Shown piece by piece: positions 32,257 through 41,480 of a stretch of DNA of 64,000 nucleotides. The notes beneath the pieces were generated by a model, which worked only from the letters and a program-made list of their open reading frames with translations, had not been told where the DNA came from and did no database searches. Made by a program: the position numbers and the translations under genes. Each line of letters begins with the position of its first letter. Positions within the stretch are counted from its first letter, which is position 1. Source of the stretch: Streptomyces sp. NBC_01288 (lineage in GTDB: Bacteria > Actinomycetota > Actinomycetes > Streptomycetales > Streptomycetaceae); assembly GCF_035982055.1 (NCBI RefSeq), contig NZ_CP108427.1:4402001-4466000 (forward strand), read 5' to 3'.

Positions 32257-33018
32257 TCAGATCCCTACAGTGAAGCCGTCGGACCAGCTCTGCATGTCCT
32301 GCACCAGCGCGTCCCAGGCGCCGGTGAGCAGCAGTACGCCGGTCACGATCATCATGGTGCCGCCGACGCGCATCACCCAGACGTAGTGGCGCTTGACCCA
32401 GCCGAAGGCACCGAGGGCCTTGCGGAACGCGACCGCGGTGAGGACGAAGGGGACACCCAGGCCGAGACAGTACGCGACGGTCAGTATGGCGCCGCGCCCG
32501 GCACTCGACTGGTCCATGGAGAGCACCTGCACCGACGCGAGCGTCGGGCCGATGCACGGGGTCCAGCCGATGCCGAAGAGCGCGCCGAGCAGCGGAGCCC
32601 CTATCAACCCGGTCGTCGGCCGCTTGTGGAAGCGGAACTCGCGCTGGGTGAGCCAGGGCATCATCCCCATGAAGAACACACCCATGAGGATCATGAGCAC
32701 GCCCAGCACCTTGGACAGGACGTCCCTGTTCTCCTGGAGCGTCTGCCCGAAGAAGCCGAACAGGGCCCCGCCGGAGACGAACACGACGGTGAAGCCGAGG
32801 ACGAAGAGAGAGGCGCCCGCGACCATCCGCCCGCGCCGGGCGTCACCGAGGTCGGTGCCGGTGACTCCCGTGACGTAGGAGAGGTAGCCGGGGACGAGCG
32901 GCAGGACGCACGGGGAGAAGAAGGAGACGAGTCCGCCGAGCACGGCGATCGGCAGCGCGAGCAGCAACGCTCCGCTACGGACCGTGGTGTTGGGCTCGGT
33001 AACCGCTGCCAGCAGCAC
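32257..33018 (-). CDS. ccdA: Thiol-disulfide transmembrane protein CcdA
   Basis: 253 residues with six to seven membrane helices. The first redox cysteine is in FFSPCVLPLVPGYLSYVTG and the second in GIGWTPCIGPTLASV, the standard CcdA/DsbD-beta pair. It carries electrons from cytoplasmic thioredoxin to the outside, keeping the ResA-like protein and apocytochrome c reduced. It is three bases upstream of resB and six downstream of the thioredoxin-like gene. Confidence 0.93.
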   Translation of the reverse strand: MLLAAVTEPNTTVRSGALLLALPIAVLGGLVSFFSPCVLPLVPGYLSYVTGVTGTDLGDARRGRMVAGASLFVLGFTVVFVSGGALFGFFGQTLQENRDVLSKVLGVLMILMGVFFMGMMPWLTQREFRFHKRPTTGLIGAPLLGALFGIGWTPCIGPTLASVQVLSMDQSSAGRGAILTVAYCLGLGVPFVLTAVAFRKALGAFGWVKRHYVWVMRVGGTMMIVTGVLLLTGAWDALVQDMQSWSDGFTVGI

Positions 33019-33024
33019 GTCAGC

Positions 33025-33627
33025 TCACTTCTCCGCGATGACCGGGTCGAGCATCTCGCGGAGCTTGTCCTCGCTGAGTGCCTGGAGTGCGCGTGCCGCG
33101 ATCTTCCCGTCCCGGTCGATGACGATCGTGGAGGGGATGGCCTGCGGGTTGAGGGTGCCCTTTTTGAAGCGGAGCATCAGCCGGCCCGTCGGGTCGTAGA
33201 GACTCGGGTACGGGACCTCGTACTTCTTCTCGAAGGCGACGGCCGGTTCGGTGCTGGTGTCACGGGTGTTGAGGCCGACGAACTGGACGTCCTTGTCGGC
33301 GGTGGCCTTGGCGACCTGGACGAGGTTGTCCGCCTCGGCGCGGCACGGGGAGCACCAGGAGCCCCACACGTTGACGACGAGGACCTTGCCCTTGTAGTCG
33401 GCGGTGTTGAGGGTCTTGCCGTCGATGGTCTTGCCGGACAGGTCGGGGGCGGCCTGGCGGTCGCCCTTCTTGACGGTCGCGATGCCGTCGGAGCCGGTGA
33501 TGAAGTTGGTGTTGCCCGAACCTCCGGAGGTGCCTCCGGAGCTGCACGCGGACAGCACCAACGCGGCGACGGCTACACCGGCGGTCGACAGGACGGCGCG
33601 GCTACGGGCGCGACTGGCGGCACTCAT
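33025..33627 (-). CDS. ResA/TlpA-like thioredoxin lipoprotein
   Basis: 200 residues. The signal peptide ends with the lipobox LVLSACSSG, placing it on the outer membrane face. The thioredoxin motif is WGSWCSPCRAEAD (WCxxC) near residue 100, with the cis-Pro region later (GTLNPQAIPSTIVIDRDG). It should reduce the CXXCH disulfide of apocytochrome c before haem attachment by ResB-CcsB. It is the first gene of the operon. Confidence 0.92.
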   Translation of the reverse strand: MSAASRARSRAVLSTAGVAVAALVLSACSSGGTSGGSGNTNFITGSDGIATVKKGDRQAAPDLSGKTIDGKTLNTADYKGKVLVVNVWGSWCSPCRAEADNLVQVAKATADKDVQFVGLNTRDTSTEPAVAFEKKYEVPYPSLYDPTGRLMLRFKKGTLNPQAIPSTIVIDRDGKIAARALQALSEDKLREMLDPVIAEK

Positions 33628-33716
33628 GTGAAAAGTTTCGCATGCCCGTTCTGGGGATCTTGCGCGCCCCCCTCAATGGCGTACGGCGGGCGGAAACCCG
33701 CATTTCAGACGGCATT

Positions 33717-35015
33717 TCAGGCGGCGGATCCGGTGGCCGTGGAAGAGGCGGTGGGGCTCGCGGCCAGGAACGACTTCCAGCCGCCGGCCGGTGCCTGGCC
33801 GACATCGAGGGTGCGCAGCTGGGCCAGCACCTCGGGCTTCTGCACGTCGATCCAGTCGGTGAACTGCTTGAAGGAGACGAGCCGTACGTCCTCGCCCTTC
33901 TCCTTCAACTGGGCGATGTGCTTGAAGGCCTGCTCTACGGCGTCCATGTAGATGCCGCCGTTCCAGTGCTCGAAGTGGTTGCCGATGAAGAAGGGGGCGC
34001 GGTTCGACTCGTAGGCGCGCTGGAAGCCGGATATGTAGGCCTGCGCGGCCTGGGTACGCCAGCCCGGGTAGTTGTAGGCGGGCGCGTTGGTGGAGTTGAC
34101 CGACTGATTGGCCAGCATGTTGTAGTCCATCGAGAGGACCTCGAAGCTGTGCCCGGGGAAGGGGACGGCCTGGAGCGGGTAGTCCCAGACGCCGTTGCGC
34201 TTCACGGGCCAGACCTGGCGGCCGCCGGGCGAGGAGGCGTCGTAGCGCCAGCCGAGGGAGCGGGCGGTGGGCAGCAGGTTGTCCTGGCCGAGCAGGCAGG
34301 GGGTGCGGCCGCCGACGAGTTCCTTCTCGTAGTCGAAGGGCAGGGACGGCAGGTCGGTCCAGCCGGTGTTGGTGCGCCACTCCTTGACGAAGGACTTGGC
34401 CTGGTCGATCTCGCTGCGCCACTGCTGGGGCGTCCAGTTGCCGACCGTGCCGAAGCCGGAGCAGAAGTGGCCGTTGAAGTGGGTGCCTATCTCGTGCCCC
34501 TCAAGCCACGCGCGGCGGACGTTGGTGAGCGTCGCCTTGACGTGTTCGTCGGTGAGGTAGCCGATGTCGGAGGCGCCGCGGGCGTTGTTCGGCGGGTTGT
34601 ACAGGCGCTTCTTCGACTCGGGCAGCAGATAGATGCCGGAGAGGAAGAAGGTCATGCTCGCGCCGTACTGCTTGGCGAGGTCGAGGAAGCGGGGGAACAG
34701 GCCGTTGCCCACCTCGCCCGCGCCGTCCCAGGAGAAGATCACGAACTGCGGCGGGGTCTGCCCCGGCTCCAACGGCACCGGCTTCGCGGGCTGCTTGGGC
34801 TGCGCGCCGGTGAAGGACGTCGAGCCGTCACCGATGGGCTTGGCCCGCGGCTCCATGGACTTGGTGGGACCGCCGGAGGAGCCCTTCCCGGAACCGCCGG
34901 ACGAACCGGAGGAGTTCGACCCGTCCGAACCGAGCGTCCCGCACCCCGCGAGTCCTACGGCCGCCGCGGCGCCCGCACCGACTCCGAGCGCTCCCCGTCG
35001 AGTGAGACTCCGCAT
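33717..35015 (-). CDS. Polysaccharide deacetylase-like exported lipoprotein
   Basis: 432 residues. The N-terminus has both a twin-arginine pair (LTRRGALGVGAG) and a lipobox (VGLAGCGTLG), followed by a Ser/Gly/Pro-rich linker to about residue 90. The NodB-like core starts with FVIFSWDGAG (catalytic Asp) and has GHEIGTHFNGHF (metal His pair). It may deacetylate a cell-surface glycan; the long insertion between the motifs makes the exact substrate uncertain. It lies downstream of the phosphatase gene on the same strand. Confidence 0.8.
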   Translation of the reverse strand: MRSLTRRGALGVGAGAAAAVGLAGCGTLGSDGSNSSGSSGGSGKGSSGGPTKSMEPRAKPIGDGSTSFTGAQPKQPAKPVPLEPGQTPPQFVIFSWDGAGEVGNGLFPRFLDLAKQYGASMTFFLSGIYLLPESKKRLYNPPNNARGASDIGYLTDEHVKATLTNVRRAWLEGHEIGTHFNGHFCSGFGTVGNWTPQQWRSEIDQAKSFVKEWRTNTGWTDLPSLPFDYEKELVGGRTPCLLGQDNLLPTARSLGWRYDASSPGGRQVWPVKRNGVWDYPLQAVPFPGHSFEVLSMDYNMLANQSVNSTNAPAYNYPGWRTQAAQAYISGFQRAYESNRAPFFIGNHFEHWNGGIYMDAVEQAFKHIAQLKEKGEDVRLVSFKQFTDWIDVQKPEVLAQLRTLDVGQAPAGGWKSFLAASPTASSTATGSAA

Positions 35016-35182
35016 TGCTTCCCCATCCGTCGCGTCCTCTGTGGTCTACCTGTGAGAGGACGCGCCGGACAAGAAAGTTCGCCGTTGACTATGTGGGTTG
35101 CGAAACAAATGTCACAGGGCTGTCACTGGACCTGCCCCTGACGAGAGGTCAAACCCGCCTTTCCCGTCTTTCCCGTTCTTTG

Positions 35183-35869
35183 TCAGGCGCCGAACGCTTT
35201 GTCCTTCCCCTTGACCGGCTTGGCGCCGGCGAGGAGATGGGCCGGGACGAGATCACGGGCCGGCTCGGTGTAGCCGACGGACACGATCTTGTCGCCGCGG
35301 TACGTGAAGGTCGTCAGGGAGGCGAGCGTGCACTGCCGCTTGCGCGGGTCGTGCCACAGCCGGCGCCGCTCGACGTACGACCGCACGATCCAGATCGGCA
35401 GCTGATGGCTGACCAGCACCGCCTCGTGACCGCGCGCGGCGTCCTTGGCGGCGTCCAGCGCGGCCATCATGCGGACGACCTGGTCGACGTAGGGCTCGCC
35501 CCATGACGGCTTGAACGGGTTGACGAGGTACTTCCAGTTGTCGGGCTTCTTCAGCGCGCCGTCTCCTACGCCGAAGGTCTTGCCCTGAAAGACGTTGTCG
35601 GCCTCGATGAGCCGCCCGTCGGTCGCGAGGTCGAGCCCGTGCGCCTTCGCGATCGGCGTGGCGGTCTCCTGCGCGCGCTCCAGCGGGGAGGCGACGACGT
35701 GCGTGACATCGCGGGAGGAGAGGTGCTCGGCGACCCGGTCGGCCATCTGCCGCCCCAGCTCGGAGAGGTGGTAGCCGGGGAGACGGCCGTACAACACCCC
35801 TTCGGGGTTGGCGACTTCACCGTGCCGCATCACGTGGACGACGGTGATGTCGGTGTCACTGCTGGTCAT
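35183..35869 (-). CDS. Histidine phosphatase (phosphoglycerate-mutase family)
   Basis: 228 residues. The RHG signature [15 protein letters not shown] is at residues 9-23 with the phosphorylated histidine; the second histidine is in [25 protein letters not shown] is the expected middle motif. The family includes phosphatases of small metabolites; the substrate is unknown. Its ATG overlaps the hemL stop by four bases, so it is coupled to hemL. Confidence 0.88.
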   Translation of the reverse strand: MTSSDTDITVVHVMRHGEVANPEGVLYGRLPGYHLSELGRQMADRVAEHLSSRDVTHVVASPLERAQETATPIAKAHGLDLATDGRLIEADNVFQGKTFGVGDGALKKPDNWKYLVNPFKPSWGEPYVDQVVRMMAALDAAKDAARGHEAVLVSHQLPIWIVRSYVERRRLWHDPRKRQCTLASLTTFTYRGDKIVSVGYTEPARDLVPAHLLAGAKPVKGKDKAFGA

Positions 35870-37254
35870 CGGGTGGCCTCCGCCGCCGCTCGGGCCGCCG
35901 CCGGGAGGGCGTCGGCGATCCGCTGGATGGCCCGTTCGTCGTGGGCCGTGGAAACGAACCAGGACTCGAAGGACGAGGGGGGCAGATAGACCCCGCTCGC
36001 CAGCATCGAGTGGAAGAACGCGGTGAAGCGGTACGACTCCTGCGCCTTGGCGTCCTCGTAGTTGCGCACGCTCCGGTCCGTGAAGAACACGGAGAACATG
36101 TTGGAGGCGTTCTGGATCCGGTGCGCGACACCTTCCTTGGTGAGCGCCTCGGTGACGAGCGACTGGATCTGCGCGGACACGGCGTCGATCGTGTCGTAGG
36201 CCGCGTCGTCGAGGAGCCGCAGCTGGGCGAGGCCGGCGGCGGTCGCGACGGGGTTACCGGAGAGGGTGCCGGCCTGGTAGACAGGCCCGGCGGGGGCGAG
36301 GTGCGCCATGATGTCGGCGCGCCCGCCGAACGCGGCGGCGGGGAAGCCGCCGCCCATGACCTTCCCGAAGGTCATGAGATCCGGGGTGACCCCGTCGATC
36401 CCGAACCACCCGGCCCTGCTGGTGCGGAACCCGGTCATCACCTCGTCGGAGATGAAGAGGGCACCGTTCTTCCGGCAGGCGTCCCTGAGCCCCTGGTTGA
36501 AGCCGGCCGTCGGCGGCACGACGCCCATGTTCCCGGGAGAAGCCTCGGTGATCACGCACGCGATCTCACCGGGATGCCGGTGGAAGGCCTCGTTGACGGC
36601 TTCGAGGTCGTTGTACGGCAGGACGATCGTGTCGCCGGCCTGGGCGCCGGTGACGCCCGGGGTGTCGGGCAGCGCGAAGGTGGCGACACCGGAACCGGCG
36701 GCGGCCAGCAGCGCGTCGACGTGACCGTGGTAACACCCGGCGAACTTGATGACCTTGGGCCGCCCGGTGAACCCGCGGGCGAGCCGGATGGCGGACATGG
36801 TCGCCTCGGTCCCGCTGCTGACGAGCCGCACCTGCTGCACGGGCTCGACGCGGGCGACGATCTCCTCGGCGAGCGCGACCTCGCCCTCACCGGGGGTGCC
36901 GAAGGAGGTGCCGCGCGATACGGCGTCGTGGACGGCGGCGATCACGTCGGGCTGGGAGTGCCCGAGGATCATGGGACCCCAGGAGCAGACGAGGTCGACG
37001 TACTCGCGCCCGTCGGCGTCCGTCAGATAGGGACCATTGCCGGAGACCATGAACCGGGGCGTGCCGCCGACGGCGCGGAAGGCGCGCACCGGGGAGTTCA
37101 CGCCGCCCGGTGTGACGACCGACGCACGGTCGAAGAGAGCCTGCGAGACGGGGGCGTCGTAGGGATATGGCAGGGCAGGCGGCGCTCCGCTCGCCCCGCC
37201 GCTGGACGTTCCGCTGGGCGTTTCGCTTGGCGTTCCGCTTGACGTTTCGGTCAT
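35866..37254 (-). CDS. hemL: Glutamate-1-semialdehyde 2,1-aminomutase
   Basis: 462 residues. The core begins at [48 protein letters not shown] and [15 protein letters not shown]-type blocks follow, and the PLP lysine is in [17 protein letters not shown]. It converts glutamate-1-semialdehyde to 5-aminolevulinate in the C5 haem pathway, in keeping with the adjacent cytochrome c genes. About 30 extra residues at the N-terminus, a Ser/Gly/Thr/Pro-rich stretch from 12-base repeats, are not part of the fold. Confidence 0.94.
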   Translation of the reverse strand: MTETSSGTPSETPSGTSSGGASGAPPALPYPYDAPVSQALFDRASVVTPGGVNSPVRAFRAVGGTPRFMVSGNGPYLTDADGREYVDLVCSWGPMILGHSQPDVIAAVHDAVSRGTSFGTPGEGEVALAEEIVARVEPVQQVRLVSSGTEATMSAIRLARGFTGRPKVIKFAGCYHGHVDALLAAAGSGVATFALPDTPGVTGAQAGDTIVLPYNDLEAVNEAFHRHPGEIACVITEASPGNMGVVPPTAGFNQGLRDACRKNGALFISDEVMTGFRTSRAGWFGIDGVTPDLMTFGKVMGGGFPAAAFGGRADIMAHLAPAGPVYQAGTLSGNPVATAAGLAQLRLLDDAAYDTIDAVSAQIQSLVTEALTKEGVAHRIQNASNMFSVFFTDRSVRNYEDAKAQESYRFTAFFHSMLASGVYLPPSSFESWFVSTAHDERAIQRIADALPAAARAAAEATR

Positions 37255-37557
37255 GACCTGCGACTTCTCCGGCTTCTGGGACTTCTCGGGATGAGCTGGG
37301 GCTCCGGTGACTCGGTGACCTCATCAGGGTAGGCGGCGGGAGACCGGGCAGGGGCCCCCACCCGTCTGCGAGACTGGGACCTGATACACACAGACACACA
37401 CAGCTCATGCGGGCGACGGTGTTCAGGGCTTGCGCAGATCCTGCGGACAGGTGTTTCAGCGCACGTTTCGGCGGGCGGCCGTGGGGGAGGTCACTGACAC
37501 GATGATCGGGTTGCGCGGCGAGGGTCACGCGTCCTGGAAAAGCAGTCGGGTGGAGAT
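37255..37557. other. Divergent intergenic region hemL/37558 gene
   Basis: 303 bases without a convincing gene. A short ACACACAGACACACACAG run lies at about 37385-37402. The region must hold promoters for hemL (left) and the plus-strand gene (right), but no clear boxes were found. GGAGA lies six bases before ATG 37558. Confidence 0.4.
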
Positions 37558-38310
37558 ATGCATCGCGGTGGCGGACTGGGCGAGGGGACTGACGACCTGG
37601 GTCCTCGGCGTGCCCGGCGGGGGAAGCACCGGCGCGACGAGGAGGAAGCCGCCGAGGCACGGCGGGGCGGGCCTGGATCGGGCTTGGGTCCGGGGCCGGG
37701 TGCGGGGGCGAGTTCGGGATCTGGTCCGGGATCCGGCATGGGCTCGGGTTCGGGATCGGGATCCGGCCTGGGTCCGGGATCTGGTTCGGTTTCGGGTGAG
37801 TCGGATCGGGATGAGCGACGTATCGAACGTCGGATCGATCAGTTGCGGGCGGGGAGCAGGAATGGTGGTCGGGTGGGGGTGACCTACAAATACTTCGGCG
37901 CGCCCGACGGCGCGACCGCGGCCCGCGTCCCGATCTCGATGCGCCCCGAGGAACTCGGCGGCGACGAGCTCGGGATGAACGGCATGTTCACCAAGATCAA
38001 GCCGGAGACGATGGCCGCGATGGTCCTCACCGGCATCGAGGGCGTCCCGCTCAACAAGGTGCCCCCACTGGAACTGGTGGTCCTGCACCCGGACTACGCG
38101 GTCGTCAAACTCCCGATGACCGTCGTCGACCCGCTCCGCGGAATCGGCGAGGAGGCGGTCGGCGCGGCGGCGTTCATCTGGTCGACGGTGCCGGACCGGG
38201 GTGGGCCTCGGGACGCGTTCAATGTGTACCAGTTGCTGCACGAGTGGCAGGACTTCAGCCATCGGTTGCATGAAGCGGGGCATCAGCCTTATTGCCTGGT
38301 GTGGCCGTGA
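37558..38310 (+). CDS. Conserved hypothetical protein with Gly-Ser repeat linker
   Basis: 250 residues. The first 35 are charged, then about 45 residues are a Gly/Ser/Pro repeat built of short GSGSG and GPGS units. The C-terminal 165 residues are globular: VTYKYFGAPDGATAARVPISMRPEELGG, IKPETMAAMVLTGIEGVPLNKVPPLELVVLHPDYAVVKLPM, ending HEWQDFSHRLHEAGHQPYCLVWP. I do not recognise a named domain; the position beside hemL in related genomes (from memory) suggests conservation. It ends 24 bases before a strong terminator. Confidence 0.75.
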   Translation: MHRGGGLGEGTDDLGPRRARRGKHRRDEEEAAEARRGGPGSGLGPGPGAGASSGSGPGSGMGSGSGSGSGLGPGSGSVSGESDRDERRIERRIDQLRAGSRNGGRVGVTYKYFGAPDGATAARVPISMRPEELGGDELGMNGMFTKIKPETMAAMVLTGIEGVPLNKVPPLELVVLHPDYAVVKLPMTVVDPLRGIGEEAVGAAAFIWSTVPDRGGPRDAFNVYQLLHEWQDFSHRLHEAGHQPYCLVWP

Positions 38311-38334
38311 GTTGAGGGTTCGTGGGGTGTGTGG

Positions 38335-38361
38335 GGCGGGGTTCTCGGACCCCGCCTTTTT
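38335..38361 (+). terminator. Intrinsic terminator with U-run
   Basis: GGCGGGGT and ACCCCGCC form an 8-bp stem with a six-base loop, followed directly by five T residues. One of the few canonical terminators in the window; it ends the 37558 gene. Confidence 0.85.
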
Positions 38362-38392
38362 CATGTCCCGGTAGGGGCCGTCAGGCAACAGC

Positions 38393-39547
38393 TCAGTGCG
38401 TCGAGGGCCGGTACGTGACCCCGAAGCGGAACTCCCGCTGACGGCCGGGCTCCAGGGACAGGGCGTTGGTGTGTTCGGGGCGGTTGAACGCGTCGGTGGG
38501 GGCCTCGACGGGTTCCAGGGCGATGGAGGCTCGCCGGTCGCGGGCCAGGGTGTCGCCGGTGAAGACGTGCAGGTAGCCGCCGTGCTGCCACACGCGTAGT
38601 TCGGCTCCGGTCGCGGGGTCGCTCAGTACCGTCTCGGTCCGGCCGCCGGGTCCGGGGGCCAGGTCTGCGAAGCAGGCGTCGATGACCGCGTCGCCGAGCC
38701 TTCTGGGCGTACGGAAGTCCAGGTCGGGGCGGCGGTCCAGGGGCAGCAGGGCCTCCTTTCCGCGCAGGGGGATGAGGGAGGCGTCGGTGCGGATCAGGGT
38801 GTGGGCGGGGATCTGTAGGACCAAGTCGTCGATCGGGCGGGGGCGGGACAAGGTGAAGTACGGGTGCCAGCCCGATGCGTAGGGGGCCGTGGTCTCCCCT
38901 ACGTTCGTCGCCCGGATCTCGATGCCGAGTTCGCGGCGGCCGATCGTGTACTCCACGTCGAGGTCCAGCGCGAACGGGTAACCGGGGTACCTGTCCGGTC
39001 TGATGCTCGTGCTGCGCAGCAGCAGCCGCGCGGAGTCGGACGTCGTGGTGGCCCCGACGAGTTGGAAGGGCGCTTCGCGTGCGAAGCCGTGGTAGATCGT
39101 GCGGTCCTCGACGCGGGCGGGCAGCAGGTCGTGGTCGCGGCCGCCGTAGTGGTAGCGGCCGTCGGCTACGCGGTTGGAGAAGGGGGCGAGCAGGCCCGCC
39201 CGTACGCCGTCCTGCGACCGCAGTTCCGCCTCGTCGCGGTAGCCGTCCGTCAGTTCAGTTGGTTCAACCGGCTCAGTCGGCTCAGTGAACTGCCCGGGCG
39301 CTTCGCGTGCGACCTGCCAGCTCAGCAGCGTCGCTCCGCGCAGGGCGAGGACGGCGCGTGCGGCACCGTCCGGCGCGGAGACGGTCACGGTGGGTTCGTC
39401 GCCGAGGCGGCCCTCGGCGATCCGGTACGTGTCCGCCGTAGCGCCCCTGCCTGTCAACCGGCTTCCGGAACCAGCCTCTTCACCCCCGCCCCCGCCCGTC
39501 ACCCGGCCTCCGGAACCAGCCCCCTCACCCCCGCCACGGCCCGTCAC
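38393..39547 (-). CDS. Aldose 1-epimerase-family protein
   Basis: 384 residues if GTG 39547 is used. Core motifs: LAPFSNRVADGRYHYGG, IYHGFAREAPFQLVG (catalytic His region), YASGWHPYFTLSR and LEPVEAPTDAFNR. It interconverts sugar anomers, fitting the sugar ABC genes upstream. Three in-frame starts lie exactly 45 bases apart (GTG 39547, GTG 39502, TTG 39457), one per repeat unit; the first overlaps the ATPase stop as GTGA. The core needs none of the 45-base units. A second low-complexity insert (TEPTEPVEPTELTD) lies in the N-terminal domain. Confidence 0.87.
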   Translation of the reverse strand: MTGRGGGEGAGSGGRVTGGGGGEEAGSGSRLTGRGATADTYRIAEGRLGDEPTVTVSAPDGAARAVLALRGATLLSWQVAREAPGQFTEPTEPVEPTELTDGYRDEAELRSQDGVRAGLLAPFSNRVADGRYHYGGRDHDLLPARVEDRTIYHGFAREAPFQLVGATTTSDSARLLLRSTSIRPDRYPGYPFALDLDVEYTIGRRELGIEIRATNVGETTAPYASGWHPYFTLSRPRPIDDLVLQIPAHTLIRTDASLIPLRGKEALLPLDRRPDLDFRTPRRLGDAVIDACFADLAPGPGGRTETVLSDPATGAELRVWQHGGYLHVFTGDTLARDRRASIALEPVEAPTDAFNRPEHTNALSLEPGRQREFRFGVTYRPSTH

Positions 39548-39582
39548 CCCGCTTCCGGTACGAGCTTCTTCGCCCCCGTCAT
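39443..39582 (-). repeat. 45-bp tandem repeat at the ATPase/epimerase junction
   Basis: Two full 45-base units begin at 39547 and 39502 and a partial one at 39457; the end of the ATPase gene itself (ATGACGGGGGCG... from 39582, 35 bases) is a shorter, diverged relative. Each unit restores a possible start codon followed by AC. Confidence 0.8.
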
Positions 39583-40338
39583 GATGGCCACCGCGTCCTC
39601 CATCGAGTGCGACTGCGGGGTGATGACCCCGGCGCGGCCGCCGAGGCGCTGGATGTGGATGCGGTCGGCCACGTCGAAGACGTTGGGCATGTTGTGGCTG
39701 ATCAGGATGACGCCGAGGCCCTGGTCGCGCAGGTCGCGGACGAGTTTGAGGACCTGGCCGGTCTCGCGGACGCCCAGTGCGGCGGTGGGTTCGTCGAGGA
39801 TGACGACCCGGCCGCCGAACGCGCCCGCGCGGGCGACGGCCACCGACTGGCGTTGGCCGCCGGAGAGTGTCTCGACGGCCTGGTTGATGTTCTGCAGGGT
39901 GCTGATGCCCAACCGCTTGATGTGGTCGGCCGCCTGACGCTTCATCTCGCCGGTGTCGAGCATGCGGAACACCGAGCCGAGCACACCCTTGCGGCGGATC
40001 TCGCGGGCGAGGAACAGGTTGCTCGCGATGTCCAGCGCGGGGGCCACCGCGAGGGTCTGGTAGACCGTCTCGATGCCGGCCTCGCGGGCGTCCTGCGGGC
40101 GTTTGAAGTTCACCTCGGAGCCGTCGACCAGGATGCTGCCCTGATCGGGGACGAGCGCCCCGGAGAGGCACTTGATCAGGGTGGACTTGCCGGCGCCGTT
40201 GTCGCCGATGACGGCGAGGACCTCGCCGGGGTAGAGGGTGAGGTCGACGTCGTTCAGGCCGACGACCCGGCCGAAGACCTTGACCAGGCCCTTGGCTTCG
40301 AGAACGGGGGCGGGGGTGGGAGTGGGGGCAGTCGTCAT
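39544..40338 (-). CDS. Sugar ABC transporter ATPase (single-domain, FrcA-like)
   Basis: 264 residues from ATG 40338. Walker A GDNGAGKST (about 44-52), Q-loop ETVYQTLAVAP, signature LSGGQRQSVAVARA and Walker B VVILDEPTAALG are all present. Only one ATPase domain is encoded, unlike two-domain RbsA/XylG, so it resembles FrcA-type transporters of fructose, ribose or mannose. The start overlaps the permease stop by four bases. Confidence 0.92.
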   Translation of the reverse strand: MTTAPTPTPAPVLEAKGLVKVFGRVVGLNDVDLTLYPGEVLAVIGDNGAGKSTLIKCLSGALVPDQGSILVDGSEVNFKRPQDAREAGIETVYQTLAVAPALDIASNLFLAREIRRKGVLGSVFRMLDTGEMKRQAADHIKRLGISTLQNINQAVETLSGGQRQSVAVARAGAFGGRVVILDEPTAALGVRETGQVLKLVRDLRDQGLGVILISHNMPNVFDVADRIHIQRLGGRAGVITPQSHSMEDAVAIMTGAKKLVPEAG

Positions 40339-41369
40339 GCCTTCACGCTCCTTATCCACTGGTCGACGGAGACAGCCGCGATCACCAGCACGCCGACCGT
40401 CAGGACTTGGTAGTTGGGGTCGATCCCGGCCAGTGCCAGGCCGTTGACGAAGACCTGGACGATGAGCGCGCCGATCAGCGAGCCGAGCACCACGCCGCGT
40501 CCGCCGAACAGGCTGGTGCCGCCGATGACGACGGCGGTGATGGACTGGAGGTTGGCGTTGAGGCCGCTGTTCGGGTCGCCGCCGCCGACCCGGCCGACCA
40601 GGATCCAGGCGCCCACCGCGATGGCGAACCCGCCGACCACGTACGCGCTCAGCAGCACCCGGTTGACGGAGATGCCGGCCAGGCGGGCGGCCTCGATGTC
40701 GTCGCCCACGGCGTACAGGTGGCGGCCCCAGGCCGTGTAGCGCAGCGCGTAGCCGATCACCGCGTACAGGGCGATCATGAGCAGGACGCCGGTGGTCAGG
40801 TTCAGTTGCCCGATGGAGACCGTGTCCGCGCTCCACATGAGGATGTTGCCGGGCTGGAGGGACACGGTCTGGCCCTTGGCGTAGATGAGCGTGATCGCGG
40901 TGAAGATGCTGAGGGTGCCGAGCGTGACGATGAACGGTGGCAGCTTGATCTTCGTCACCAGCAGCCCGTTGACGGCCTGCGCGGCGATGGCTACGGCCGC
41001 TCCCGCGAGCAGGGCCAGGACGCCCGGCAGGTGGTTGTCCGCGACGAGCTTCGACATCAGCAGCGAGGCCAGCACCATGACCGCGCCGATGGACAGGTCG
41101 ATGCCGGCCGTGAGGATGATGACGGTCTGGCCGACGGCCAACGAGCCGATGACGGCCACCTGTTGGGCGACGAGCGACAGGTTCTGCAACGCGTAGAAGC
41201 GGTCGTTGATGAGGGAGAACACGATGGCGGCGAGCACCAGGACGATCGCCGGGCTGAGAGCCGGCTGACGGTGCAGCACCGACTGGATGCGCTGGGCCGG
41301 CGTGGCGGGCCGGTTGAGGAAGTCCTCCGCCGGCGCCGGTGTCGCTTCACTGTCCACGTGGGTGGTCAC
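40335..41369 (-). CDS. Sugar ABC transporter permease (RbsC/FrcC type)
   Basis: 344 residues with about eight to ten membrane helices. The family motif AVIGSLAVGQTVIILTAGIDLSIGAVM is clear, with LPPFIVTLGTLSIFTAITLIYAKG and GDIEAARLAGISVNRVLLSAYV (cytoplasmic ATPase-contact loop), then GGTSLFGGRGVVLGSLIGALI. It pairs with the ATPase and binding protein on either side. A 17-bp hairpin lies before it. Confidence 0.93.
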   Translation of the reverse strand: MTTHVDSEATPAPAEDFLNRPATPAQRIQSVLHRQPALSPAIVLVLAAIVFSLINDRFYALQNLSLVAQQVAVIGSLAVGQTVIILTAGIDLSIGAVMVLASLLMSKLVADNHLPGVLALLAGAAVAIAAQAVNGLLVTKIKLPPFIVTLGTLSIFTAITLIYAKGQTVSLQPGNILMWSADTVSIGQLNLTTGVLLMIALYAVIGYALRYTAWGRHLYAVGDDIEAARLAGISVNRVLLSAYVVGGFAIAVGAWILVGRVGGGDPNSGLNANLQSITAVVIGGTSLFGGRGVVLGSLIGALIVQVFVNGLALAGIDPNYQVLTVGVLVIAAVSVDQWIRSVKA

Positions 41370-41433
41370 AGGGGGTCCTTCCGGTTCTGTCCCTCGTGCG
41401 GGCCTTCATACGGCTGGTGAGTTCGTGTGGTGC

Positions 41434-41469
41434 GGGTGGGCCGCCGGTACTTGTACCGGCGGCCCACCC
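41434..41469 (-). promoter_or_regulatory. Perfect 17-bp hairpin between binding protein and permease genes
   Basis: GGGTGGGCCGCCGGTAC and its exact complement flank TT, 12 bases after the binding-protein stop. Such hairpins commonly stabilise or partly terminate the message so that the binding protein is made in excess over the membrane parts. Confidence 0.75.
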
Positions 41470-41480
41470 GACCGACCGGA

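Noticed and set aside
30085-33951. 1288-codon plus-strand open frame over the cytochrome c operon
   Set aside because: Antisense mirror of resB, ccdA and the thioredoxin-like gene; repeats in it come from the ResB heptad tail.
37385-37402. ACACACAGACACACACAG considered as a CRISPR-like or regulatory array
   Set aside because: A short dinucleotide run only; no spaced repeats. No CRISPR array exists in the window.
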